64,000 nt of DNA, from contig CAVTEP010000006.1 in assembly GCA_963733915.1 (NCBI GenBank), positions 62,001 to 126,000 on the forward strand, in the 5' to 3' direction. Below are positions 27,601 to 36,279 of the stretch, one piece after another. The DNA is from Sulfomarinibacter sp963733915. Lineage in GTDB: Bacteria > Acidobacteriota > Thermoanaerobaculia > Thermoanaerobaculales > Sulfomarinibacteraceae. The notes under the pieces are model-generated. The model was given only the letters and a program-made list of their open reading frames with translations, had not been told where the DNA came from and did no database searches. The translations under genes and the position numbers were made by a program. Every line of letters begins with the position of its first letter. Within the stretch, counting starts at the first letter, position 1.

Positions 27601-28764
27601 TCAGCTCACTTCCTGCGGGTCGATGTACGTATAGATTTCGCCCGCCCAGTTTCGAAGTTGCCAGACACCGCCGTCATGGCCGACGACAGTCTCCGGTTGG
27701 ACCGGGATCTTGCCCCCGCCGCCGGGAGCATCGACAACGTAGGTCGGGACCGCGTAGCCGCTGGTGTGACCGCGGAGCTGCCCCATGATTTCGATTCCCT
27801 TGCCGATCGAGGTTCGCAGGTGGCCGGTTCCGACGACCGGATCGGCCTGGTAGAGGTAGTAGGGCCGTACCCGGAGCTTGAGCAGGCCGTGGAAGAGCTG
27901 TTTGAGGACCGCCGAGTCGTCATTGATGCCGCGCAGCAGGACGGTCTGACTGCCGAGCGGGATGCCTGCGTCAGCCAGGAGGTTGCAGGCCGCGGCCACT
28001 TCCGGCGTCAGCTCGGCGGGGTGCGAGAAGTGGAGCGACAGCCACACCTCGTGGCGCCGGAGCACGGCAGCCAGCTCGGCCGTGATCCGCTGCGGCACGA
28101 AGCCGGGCACACGGCTGCCGATGCGCACGAATTCGATGTGTTCGATCTCGCGGATCGACCCCAGCAGTTTGTCGAGGCGATCCTCCGACATCAGCAACGG
28201 ATCGCCGCCCGAGAGCAGCACGTCGCGGACCTCTGTGTGCTCGCGCAGGTACTCGAGTATCCCCGTCATGCGGCGCGGCAGCAGATCGAGAGAGCCCTGG
28301 CTGACCAGTCGCGAGCGCGTGCAGTACCGGCAGTAGGCGGCGCAGGTGTCGAGGGCGAGCAGCAGCACCCGGTCGGGGTAACGGTGGACCAGGCCCTCGA
28401 CGGCCGACGCGTTGTCTTCGCCGCAGGGGTCCTCCATGTCGCCGGTGCTGACCACGAACTCGTCGGTTGTCGGCACCACCTGGCGGCGAATGGGGCAACT
28501 CGGATCGGCAGGATCCATGAGGGCTGCGAAGTGCGGCGTCACCGAGACCGCGAAGCGCTCGGCGCCCATGGAGAGGCCGAGCCTTTCCGATTCAGTGAGT
28601 TCGAGGTACGCCTCGAGGTGCTCGAGGCGGGTCAGGCGGTGGCGAAGCTGCCAACGCCAGTCGGCCCAGGCTTCCGGGTCGTAACTCTCGCCAAAGACCT
28701 GGCACAGGCGTTGGCGGAGATTGGGCATGATCTTGTTTGCCGCCGAGCGGCGGGTTCTGGGCAT
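27601..28764 (-). CDS. kamA: KamA-family lysine 2,3-aminomutase (radical SAM, PLP)
   Basis: A 387-residue radical SAM aminomutase. The cluster motif is C141-x3-C145-x2-C148 (CAAYCRYC), followed by LLSGGDPLL for SAM. The PLP lysine is Lys352 in DAPGGGGK. Both acidic residues that hold the lysine side-chain amine in the clostridial enzyme (Asp293 and Asp330) are matched, by Asp308 in YLYQADPV and Asp345 in YVVDAPG. Glutamate 2,3-aminomutase lacks them, so L-lysine to L-beta-lysine is the best prediction. ATG 28764 has AGAGGAGG before it and is preferred over a frame beginning at 28890. EpmB is shorter, and no efp/epmA gene is nearby. Confidence 0.9.
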   Translation of the reverse strand: MPRTRRSAANKIMPNLRQRLCQVFGESYDPEAWADWRWQLRHRLTRLEHLEAYLELTESERLGLSMGAERFAVSVTPHFAALMDPADPSCPIRRQVVPTTDEFVVSTGDMEDPCGEDNASAVEGLVHRYPDRVLLLALDTCAAYCRYCTRSRLVSQGSLDLLPRRMTGILEYLREHTEVRDVLLSGGDPLLMSEDRLDKLLGSIREIEHIEFVRIGSRVPGFVPQRITAELAAVLRRHEVWLSLHFSHPAELTPEVAAACNLLADAGIPLGSQTVLLRGINDDSAVLKQLFHGLLKLRVRPYYLYQADPVVGTGHLRTSIGKGIEIMGQLRGHTSGYAVPTYVVDAPGGGGKIPVQPETVVGHDGGVWQLRNWAGEIYTYIDPQEVS

Positions 28765-29072
28765 CTTTGGTTTCCTCCTCTGGGAGACGTGGCTGTGGAT
28801 GGTGGAAGGCGAGATTTCATCCTGCTCGCTTGCTTGAGCGAGTGGATAAGGCGTCACACGCGCGGAATGCCCCAAGGGGCGCGACGACATGGTCGGACTA
28901 TCCTTGAGTGTGGGGTTCCCGATGCCACTGGCGTGGCTGGGTCATGGGCCAACCGTTGGTTGATCCATGGGAGGTGAGAGGCCGGGGGCGCCAAGGGCGG
29001 GCCGTCTGCCGGAGTCGACGGTGACATCCGGAGAACAGCCCGAACCTACTGGGAGGTTCTTCAGGCTTGGTA
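28765..29072 (-). other. Structured 308-bp leader between the GNAT-HDAC and kamA genes
   Basis: No gene is visible. GGTGAGAG at 28973-28980 pairs perfectly with CTCTCACC at 29077-29084, just inside the upstream gene's end. Inside are GAACCT/AGGTTC (29042-29060) and, further on, CATGG/CCATG (28943-28969, with CCAAC/GTTGG nested) and CTCGCT/AGCGAG near 28838-28855. This density of stems directly upstream of kamA could be an attenuator or ligand-sensing leader. I could not match it to a known riboswitch. Confidence 0.35.
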
Positions 29073-30978
29073 TCAACTCTCACCCTTCGAACTTACCGCC
29101 AATTGAAACTGTGTCAAGTCTTTTTTGTCGCTCACGACAGAATTCTTTGTCCTCAGCGGTGACCGGGCGCCGAGGCCGAAGGCCGTTTCCCACAATCCGG
29201 TGAAGAAGCACCGCGCGTTGACGCCGAGGTTTCGAATCCGATATCCGCCTTCCTGGACCACGAGCGTGGGCAAGCGCAACCCGCCGACCAGGCGACCGTT
29301 GGCGGTGAAATCGGCGGAGCCCAGTTCCCAGGTCCCGGTGGGATCCTTGCGCCCGGTGTCGAGACCGAGCGCCACCACCAGGATCTCGGTCCCGTGCTTC
29401 TCGACTCGCCGCAGGGCGCGCGCGAGGGCCTCGCGGTAATTCGAACCGTCGACACGTTCCTCGAGCGGGTAGTTGCGGTTGGCGCCGAGGCCGGGTCCCG
29501 ACTCCCCTCTCGTTGGCAAAGCCCGAGAAGTAGGGGTAGGCGAAGTTTGGGTGGCCGTGGATAGAGACCGTGAGCACATCGCCGCGCTCCCAGAAAATGT
29601 CCTGCTGACCGTTGCCATGGTGGTAGTCGAGATCGAGGATCGCCACTTTGGCGTGGCGGGCCAGCTCCTCCGCGGCGATGGCCGCGTTGTTGAAATAGCA
29701 GAACCCGCCAAAGGCGCGACGCTCGGCGTGGTGGCCGGGCGGCCGCACCAGGGCGTAGGCCAGACGCTGCCTGTCGAGTAATGCCCGCGCGGCCGTGAGC
29801 GAACAATCGACGGCGCGCCGCGCCGCCAGGTAGGCGTTGCGGTCGAGCGGCGTGAAGGTGTCGATGCAGTAGTAACCGGCGCGGATCTCGAGCTCCTTGG
29901 GTGGGCGGGTGGCGTTGCGGATCGGGAACACGTAGGGGTAAACGGCCCGGCCTTCGCCGACCCTTTTGCAGACCCTCTCGAGGTAGCCGACGTAGCCGCG
30001 GTCGTGAACCGACAGAATGTGGCGGTCCGGGAACTGCTGCGGCGGGACCTCCTCGAACAGGTTGGTAGGGTCGATTTCGCAGCGGATGGCGTCGATGCGC
30101 ACCGGCGACTCCACGTAACCGCGCTCGCGCACGTGGTGGATGTAATGTCGATCATTGACTACCAGAGCGATCCGTCGATCGGGCGGCGGTTGTGTCCGGT
30201 CGAACTCGACCTTCGTGGTCGGCTCCTTCAGGTACCGGAAGGGCCGCATCTGCACCGGGTCGTCCTTGAACGACGCCACCACTCGGGTAACGTACTCCGG
30301 TGGGCAGAGGGCTCCGTACTTGCGGTCGAGCACGGCCTGCACGGCGGCGCGGGCGGCGCGGCGGTTGGGCGGTTTGCCGGAGCCGAGGTCGTCGACCACC
30401 AGGTACGGCGGCTCGTCGTCGCCCTCTTTGACCGGGGTTTCATAATCGGTGCCGATGACCGGCCTGGCGCCGAAGCTCTCGTAGAATCGGAGCCGGGCCG
30501 CGTTCTGCCGCCGCCTTGCGGGGTCCGGGCACAGCGCCGGGTCGTCGGGTAGGCACTCGAACAGAATGCCCCAGGCCCCGAGCTCGAGGGCGTCGGCCCG
30601 AACGCGCTCGTACAAGGTGCCGCCGAGACCGCGGCCACCGCTTCCGGTCCCGCTGGCAAGGTAGTCCAGCCATGCAAAACCCAGATCGGCCTCGTAGTAG
30701 ACCAGTGCAAATGCCTTGACGGTCCGGCGTTGGTTTTCAGCCACGTACAGGATCGCGCGGAAGCCGTGGCTGACCGGGCGGCGGAGCTTGTCGGGCAGGG
30801 CTGCCACGTCCCCGGGGTCGAGCCCGCTGATGCGATCGGAGAGCATCGACTGGACTTGTCTGATGGCGGCCTGGTCAGCGGAAAGGATGTTGTCATAGAC
30901 TCTGCGAATTCGAAACACGGAACCTCCAGCCGCCGTTGCGGCGGGGTCATACGGTAGCACCATACTGGAATTAGGCAT
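29073..30978 (-). CDS. GNAT domain fused to HDAC-family (acetylpolyamine amidohydrolase-like) deacetylase, one frameshift
   Basis: About 634 residues across two frames. Residues 1-190 form a GNAT-like acetyltransferase domain (AFALVYYEADLGFAWLDYLA, then GLGGTLYERVRADALELG). From about 265 an arginase-fold deacetylase follows: RPPGHHAERRAFGGFCYFNN (His pair), AILDLDYHHGNGQQDIFW (zinc ligands), then, in the shifted frame, GLDTGRKDPTGTW (third zinc ligand) and VVQEGGY (transition-state Tyr). The frame changes near 29504-29507, where removing one base of a four-base C run restores it. All catalytic residues remain, so I treat it as one gene with a probable sequence error. The GLDTGRKDP block resembles small-molecule (acetylpolyamine) deacetylases more than histone enzymes. 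Confidence 0.82.
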
Positions 30979-31139
30979 TAGGAATTAGGAATTAGGAATT
31001 AGGAATTGGGAATGGAATGAGGAATGCCGCCCGCCGCTCCCCGTCCGATTCGGATTTCTGAATTCCCACCCAGCCGCCCGCGAACTCCAACGTGCGGGTG
31101 GGGGACAACTCAGAACTCAAAACTCAAAACTCAAAACTG
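30966..31139. repeat. GGAATTAG octamers and ACTCAAA heptamers
   Basis: GGAATTAG-type units (30966-31026) overlap the 5' end of the GNAT-HDAC gene; its first codons are read from the array. ACTCAAA heptamers follow at 31107-31139. On the minus strand the latter read TTTTGAG and form the T-rich tail of the M16 terminator. Confidence 0.75.
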
Positions 31140-31165
31140 AAAGAGCCCGGACACGCGGTCCGGGC
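31140..31165 (-). terminator. Terminator hairpin after the M16 peptidase pair, T tract from a heptamer array
   Basis: Minus-strand stem GCCCGGAC/GTCCGGGC (31145-31165) with a 5-nt loop, 24 bp past the stop, followed by TCTTTCAG and then repeated TTTTGAG heptamers. Confidence 0.7.
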
Positions 31166-31188
31166 GGTATTCTGATTGAGATTACGCG

Positions 31189-32667
31189 CTACTGGGCAAT
31201 CGGCATGAGGGTCATCGGGTCGCGCAGCGGGAGCTCGTGGATTTCCCCGAAGTCGCTGAGCGTCGCCTCGTGCTCCGGATGGGCTTTCATGATCTCTTCG
31301 ATATTGCCCACGACCAGCATGATCATCGTCTTGGGATCCAGGTCCTTCTCCATCGCGCTCGTGATCTCGTCGGCGGTGACCGCCGTCACCCGGTCGCGGT
31401 AGTCAACCCAGTAGGAGTGCGGGCGGCCGAGGATCTCGTCGAGGGCGTAGCGGCTGACGGTCTGGCCGGCCGACGCGAAGGCGAGCGGAAAAGTGTCGAC
31501 AAAGGAAGCCTTGGTGGTTCGAATCTCCTCTTCGGTCGCGTTGCTGCTTCGCATCGAGTCGAGAAGCCCGAAGAAGATCTCGGCCGCGTACGCGCAGGTC
31601 GAGGACTTGGATTGGTAGAACGCGCGAAAGGTGCCCGGCATGGTGACCGGGAAGCCGAGAGCGGAATAGGCGCTGTAGGCCAGGCCCTCGTCCGAGCGGA
31701 TCCGCTTCATCATGCGGGCGGTGAATCCGTAGCCGCCGAGGATATCGTTGCCAACCATGAGCGGAAATTGATCCGGGTAACCCAACTGGAATCCCAGCCG
31801 CCCGATGCTGACCCGACCCTGGTTGACATCGGGCTTGTCGATCACGTAGACGCCGGGCTTCGGCGTGTGATCTGGCTGTGGAATCGGGGGCAGTTTTTCG
31901 GCCAGGGGCTCTAGGGTGCCGATGCTGCGGTTCAGCAGGGCTTTCATTTCCACCGGGTCGAAGTCGCCGGCCACCGCCACGACGATATTGCCGGAGCGCA
32001 CCAGCGCGCTGACGAAGGACTTGCAGTCGAGTGCGGTGATGGCGTCGATCGAGGCCTTGGTGGAAAGCCGGTTCATCCAGTAGTCATCGCCGTAGATCAG
32101 GCGTTGCCACTCGCGCTCCTCGATGTCCGCCGTGTCGTCGTTGCGCTGCTTCATCTCCTGGAGGCGGTTGTCCTTGGCCTTGTCGAAGCGATCCTGCTGA
32201 AAGCGTGGCCGGGTGAGAACGTCCATCAGCAGGGCCATGGCCTGGTCGAGGTCCTTGGAGAGGACGTTGAGGCTCACCGATCCCGTAACCTCGCCGATCT
32301 CGGTCGAAAGATCAGCGGCCAGGAAGTCGAGCGTCTCGTCGAGCTCCTGCGCCGATCGCTCGCCGGCGCCGCCCGCGCGCCAGGCCTCGCCCGCGATCAG
32401 GGCCAGGCCCTCCTTGCCTGCCGGCTCGAGATAGCGGCCGCCGCGAAAGTAGACGTTGATGCTCACCAGTGGGAACTGGTTGTCGCGTTTGGCGTAGACG
32501 GGGGTGCCGTCGCTGAGCTCGAAACGGAGAGCGTCGGCGTCGGGAACCTCGAAGCGGAGCTCCGGGTACTGGAGTTTTTCCGGCCGGTCCGGGATGTCGG
32601 CGGCCTGTGCGGCGGCCGCAACGGCCAACCCAAGAAAACAGTGAATCAGGTTCCTGGTCGTGGGCAT
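31189..32667 (-). CDS. M16-family peptidase, non-catalytic partner
   Basis: A 492-residue exported protein (signal peptide MPTTRNLIHCFLGLAVAAAAQA). It has the M16 two-lobed layout with the typical early YFRGGRYLEPAGKEGLALIAGE. The zinc motif HxxEH expected there is absent (IAGEAW), so it cannot bind zinc in the usual way. The second lobe has GYGFTARMMKRIRSDEGLAYSAYS, the arginine-tyrosine block that completes the active site of a catalytic partner. It starts two bases after the stop of the upstream catalytic M16 gene, so the pair should form a heterodimer in the periplasm, as in other bacterial M16B pairs. Confidence 0.92.
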   Translation of the reverse strand: MPTTRNLIHCFLGLAVAAAAQAADIPDRPEKLQYPELRFEVPDADALRFELSDGTPVYAKRDNQFPLVSINVYFRGGRYLEPAGKEGLALIAGEAWRAGGAGERSAQELDETLDFLAADLSTEIGEVTGSVSLNVLSKDLDQAMALLMDVLTRPRFQQDRFDKAKDNRLQEMKQRNDDTADIEEREWQRLIYGDDYWMNRLSTKASIDAITALDCKSFVSALVRSGNIVVAVAGDFDPVEMKALLNRSIGTLEPLAEKLPPIPQPDHTPKPGVYVIDKPDVNQGRVSIGRLGFQLGYPDQFPLMVGNDILGGYGFTARMMKRIRSDEGLAYSAYSALGFPVTMPGTFRAFYQSKSSTCAYAAEIFFGLLDSMRSSNATEEEIRTTKASFVDTFPLAFASAGQTVSRYALDEILGRPHSYWVDYRDRVTAVTADEITSAMEKDLDPKTMIMLVVGNIEEIMKAHPEHEATLSDFGEIHELPLRDPMTLMPIAQ

Positions 32668-32668
32668 C

Positions 32669-34440
32669 TCATTCCTCCTCGCCGGTCGCCGACTTGAGCT
32701 CGTCGATCTTTTCGGTCGCCCGCTTGATGATGAGCTCGATGGCCGGCTGGAACTCGGGCGGCGCCTGGGCCTTCATCGCCTGCATCTGCTGCAGCCCCTG
32801 CTCCAACTCCGCCGGGTCGGTGACCTGGGCGATCTGCGCCAACGCGTCCGCCGCCATCGCCCTCGCCTGACCAAAGAGAGCGGCCAGCTCCGGGTCCTCG
32901 TCGGTGCCCTCCTTGCGGAAGTACCAGAGAGCGTTGATCCCGTTGTCGGGAAAGTAAAGTGTTGGCGACCCGCTGCACGTCTTCGGCGGTGACCGCCTGG
33001 ATCTTCGCCGCGGAATCGTTGATATAGCGCCAGTCCCCGGATGCTTCGAACCACAACAGCTGCTGCATCAGGTAGTAGTCGGATTGGAGCCGGCGAAATG
33101 AGTCCGCGAGGTACTGGTTCTTGACCTTTTGCAACTCGAGCTCGGGCACCGGCTCGTTCTTGAGGCGTTCGATCTCGAACAACAGGGCATCCTCCACCAG
33201 CTGGTGGTCGACCCCCTCGGCGAGCTCGGCGCCGATTTCCACGAAACCGCCGTACTTGAAACGTGCGATGGTATGAGTAGGGCTCTCCGGTCGCCAACCC
33301 CAGCGCCTCGACCAGCGACTTGTAGAGGCGGCCGGTGCGTCCCGCGAGGATCGAGTCCATGACGTCGATCGCATAGAGGTCCTTGTGGACGAAGGGAACC
33401 GTGTGCCATCGGATCTGAACCGAGGGGTTGGCGTCGGCCTCGGCGATCATGCGGCGTTCGGTGAGCTGTTCGATCTCTTCGGTGACGACCGGAGGTGGCT
33501 GGATCGCGCCGCGCGGAATCCGTCCGAAGTATTTCTTGGCCAGTGCCAGGGCGGCGGCCGGATCAAAATCGCCGACGAGTGCCGCGGTGATGTTGTTGGG
33601 CGCGTAGTAGGTGGCGAAGAATTCTTCCGCCTGGTCGCGGGAAATGGACTCGACATCGGACGGCCAGCCGACGACCGGGTGGTGGTAGGGAAGGGAGCCC
33701 CAGAACATGAAATCGTACTGCTCCTCGAACTTTGCGGTCGGGTTCGACTCGACCGACACCCGGCGTTCCTCGCGCACCACGTCGCGCTCGGAGTAGAACT
33801 CCCGGAAGACCGGGTTGAGGAGTCTTTCGGACTCCATCCAGAACCACAGCTCGAGCTTGTTGGCGGGGACATTGACGAAGTAGAAGGTGCCGTCCTCCCA
33901 GGTGCCGGCGTTCATCCCCGCGCCGCCGGCCTCGGTGTAGATCTGGTCGAACTCGTCCTTGACGATGAGCTCGGCCTGCTGCTCCTGAAGGGCCAACATC
34001 TCGCCCCGGAGCTCGGCCAGCCGGCCGGTCTGGTTTTCGGGCAGATAGATGCTGCCCTCAATCTCGCCGCGGCGTTTCGCCTCGCGCATGAGCTCGTACT
34101 CGGCTTCCATCTGAAGGCGGATCGCGTCGAGCTGAGCCATGATCGCGACCTCGGCCTCGTAGTCGGAGGTGCCGATGGTCGGGCTTCCCTTGAACATCAT
34201 GTGCTCGAAGAGATGGGCGATGCCGGTGGCGCCGACCTCCTCGTTGACCGAGCCGACCCGGGCCAGCCAGCCGGCCGTCACCGTCGGGCTGTCGTGACGT
34301 TCGACCATCAGGATCTTCATGCCGTTGTCCAGGAAGGCCTCCTGGACAGGCACCTGGGCCTGCTGTGCGGCGGTGGTCAGGCTCGACAGCAGGGCGACCG
34401 CCGCAGTCGCGGCGGTGATCAGGGTTCGGCGGAGAGTCAT
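32669..34440 (-). CDS. M16-family zinc peptidase, catalytic subunit, two apparent frameshifts
   Basis: About 590 residues over three frames. A signal peptide is followed by the inverted zinc motif H76-LF-E79-H80 (HLFEHMMFKG) and the downstream glutamate region ERDVVREERR, so this lobe is catalytic. The frame changes near 33265 (after TGEPYS, continuing ARFKYGGFVEIGAELAEG) and again near 32955 (after VQRVANT, continuing FPDNGINALWYF). Both are restored by removing one base; the second lies in a T run. The C-terminus is a helical, Gln/Ala/Glu-rich tail. Overall coding quality is intact, so sequence errors are more likely than a pseudogene. Confidence 0.82.
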
Positions 34441-34688
34441 GTCGCGGCTCCTTCCATTATTGACGAGTGTTGATCAGCTTCGCGGTCGACGCGGCCACGA
34501 TCGATCGCCGATACGGTGGCCGGATTCACCGGGGCGTCAGCGCGCGGTGCGCGCTGATAGTACTACGGCCCAGGGGCCCGGTGGTTTCCGCACCAGTCGC
34601 CCGCGACCGTGCCCCTGGCACCCGGATTTCTGTCGGCCTTCTGGACAGCGCGAGCCAACGACTGTAACGTGCTGCCACCGGAGGAATC
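34441..34688. promoter_or_regulatory. Divergent M16 / coaX intergenic region with two inverted repeats
   Basis: A perfect 9-bp hairpin TCAGCGCGC-GGT-GCGCGCTGA lies at 34537-34557, and CCAGGGGC pairs with GCCCCTGG about 33 nt apart (34569-34619). These could be operators or 5'-UTR stems for coaX. I cannot assign clear promoter boxes. Confidence 0.4.
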
Positions 34689-35471
34689 ATGGGCGATCTG
34701 TTGTTGGCGCTGGACGTGGGAAACACCAACACCGTGGTCGGGCTCTTCGACGGCCACGTGCTGAGGACCCACTGGCGGCTGACGACCCACGCCGAGCGTA
34801 CCGCCGACGAGGTCGGGATGTGGCTCCACCAGCTGCTGAGGTGGGAAGAGGTGACCGTGGGGGATCTCGCCGCCGTTGCGGTGTCGTCGGTGGTACCACT
34901 CATGGACCCGCGCCTGCGAGAGGGAGTCCGGCGCTACCTCGATCGCGACCCGTTCTTTGTCGAGCCGGGGATCACGACTGGCATGACGCTCAAAGTCGAT
35001 GCACCACACGAGCTCGGCGCCGACCGTCTCTGCGATGCCGTGGCGGCCTATGCCGAGCATGGCGGGCCGTGCCTGGTGCTCGACTTTGGCACAGCCGTCA
35101 CCTGGGAAGTGGTTTCCGCCGATGGTGAGTACCTTGGCGGCGCCATCGCGCCCGGTCCCGGCGTCACCGCCGAAGCCCTCACGGCGAGGACCGCAAAGCT
35201 CCCGAGCGTCGCCATGGCGCCGCCGGAGCGAGTGATCGGCAAGGGGACGGTCGACAGCATCCAGTCGGGGCTTTTTTACGGGTACCTGGGTCTGATCGAG
35301 GGCGTGACCAGGCGCATCCTCGCCGAGCTCGGCGACGCCAAAGTGATCGCGACCGGCGGCCTCGCGAAGGCATTTGCCGAGCATACCGAGCTGATCCACC
35401 GCGTCGAGCCGGACCTCACGCTCCACGGCCTGCGACTGTTGTGGGAGCGCAACCGGGGGGAGGGCGATTGA
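34689..35471 (+). CDS. coaX: Type III pantothenate kinase
   Basis: A 260-residue ASKHA-fold kinase catalysing the first step of CoA synthesis, ATP plus pantothenate to 4'-phosphopantothenate. Signatures are ALDVGNTNTVVGLF (phosphate loop, residues 7-20), PHELGADRLCDAVAA (pantothenate site), LVLDFGTAVTW and YLGGAIAPG. GGAGGAAT precedes the ATG. This replaces the type I enzyme CoaA, typical of Acidobacteriota and many others. The usual birA neighbour is missing; instead pgsA follows with an overlap. Confidence 0.96.
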   Translation: MGDLLLALDVGNTNTVVGLFDGHVLRTHWRLTTHAERTADEVGMWLHQLLRWEEVTVGDLAAVAVSSVVPLMDPRLREGVRRYLDRDPFFVEPGITTGMTLKVDAPHELGADRLCDAVAAYAEHGGPCLVLDFGTAVTWEVVSADGEYLGGAIAPGPGVTAEALTARTAKLPSVAMAPPERVIGKGTVDSIQSGLFYGYLGLIEGVTRRILAELGDAKVIATGGLAKAFAEHTELIHRVEPDLTLHGLRLLWERNRGEGD

Positions 35472-36115
35472 CCGATCCGGCGATGAAAGAGAAGACGCGC
35501 CGAAAGATCCGGACACGCGTCGAGGACAAGCTCCGGCCGCTGACTCTGCCCAACTTCATCACCATGCTGCGCATGGCGATGGTGCCGTTCTTCGTTCTCG
35601 CCGTGTCGGAGCGGGACTTCAGCCTCGCCCTGTGGGTCCTGGTCATCGCCGGTCTCACCGACGCGTTCGACGGCTATCTGGCGCGGCGGATGGACATGCA
35701 ATCGCGGATCGGCGCCTACCTCGACCCGATTGCCGACAAGATGCTGATCACCGTCGCCTATATCGCCCTTACGATCCCCCTGGGACAGGCGGTCGTCATC
35801 CCGCTCTGGCTGACCATTCTCGCCCTCTTCAGAGACTCCGTCATCATGCTGGTGGCAGGGGTGCTCTACATCGTCGAGGACATTCGCGAGTTCCCGCCGT
35901 CGCCACTCGGCAAGGCAACGACCTTCGCGCAGGTCGTCACGGTGGCGATAGTCCTGCTGGCCAATGTAGTCCCGGTCCCGTGGTGGATTCCGACGGCGTG
36001 CTTCTACATCTCGTTCATCCTGGTCATCGTGTCCGCCTTCAACTACATTTACCGGGTCAGCCGGTTTGTCGAGGAAACCCGGCAAGCGCGCGAGCAGGGA
36101 GGCGACGGCGAATGA
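35468..36115 (+). CDS. pgsA: CDP-alcohol phosphatidyltransferase (PgsA-type)
   Basis: A 215-residue membrane enzyme that transfers a phosphatidyl group from CDP-diacylglycerol, most likely to glycerol-3-phosphate. The complete family signature DG-x2-AR-x8-G-x3-D-x3-D is read in DAFDGYLARRMDMQSRIGAY and the following LDPIADK. About six transmembrane helices follow. A TTG start at 35468 overlaps the coaX stop (TTGA) and has GGGGGGAGG at the right distance, while the ATG at 35483 has no ribosome-binding site, so TTG is preferred. Phosphatidylserine or cardiolipin synthesis cannot be fully excluded. Confidence 0.9.
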   Translation: MTDPAMKEKTRRKIRTRVEDKLRPLTLPNFITMLRMAMVPFFVLAVSERDFSLALWVLVIAGLTDAFDGYLARRMDMQSRIGAYLDPIADKMLITVAYIALTIPLGQAVVIPLWLTILALFRDSVIMLVAGVLYIVEDIREFPPSPLGKATTFAQVVTVAIVLLANVVPVPWWIPTACFYISFILVIVSAFNYIYRVSRFVEETRQAREQGGDGE

Positions 36116-36124
36116 TCCGCAGTT

Positions 36125-36262
36125 CGAATTAGGAATCTTCGACGGAATTAGGAATGAGGAATTCGGAATTCGGAATTCACCGACCCATACCCCCCGAGCT
36201 GCCGAAACTCTTCCGGGGTGGGTGGGCGGCAATCCGAATTCCGAATTCCGAATTCCGAATTG
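36125..36262. repeat. GGAATTAG/GGAATTCG array and inverted copy
   Basis: Units of GGAATTAG then GGAATTCG (36125-36178), 10 bp after the pgsA stop, and the reverse-complement CCGAATT units (36232-36262), 18 bp before the ackA end. The genes are convergent, and the transcript from either side could fold into a long hairpin. Confidence 0.8.
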
Positions 36263-36279
36263 GGGGATGGGTGGGTGGC

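Noticed and set aside
28900..29000. A cobalamin (GCCACTG) or glycine riboswitch before kamA
   Set aside because: Isolated motif matches only; the conserved B12 box and the glycine aptamer core order are not present.
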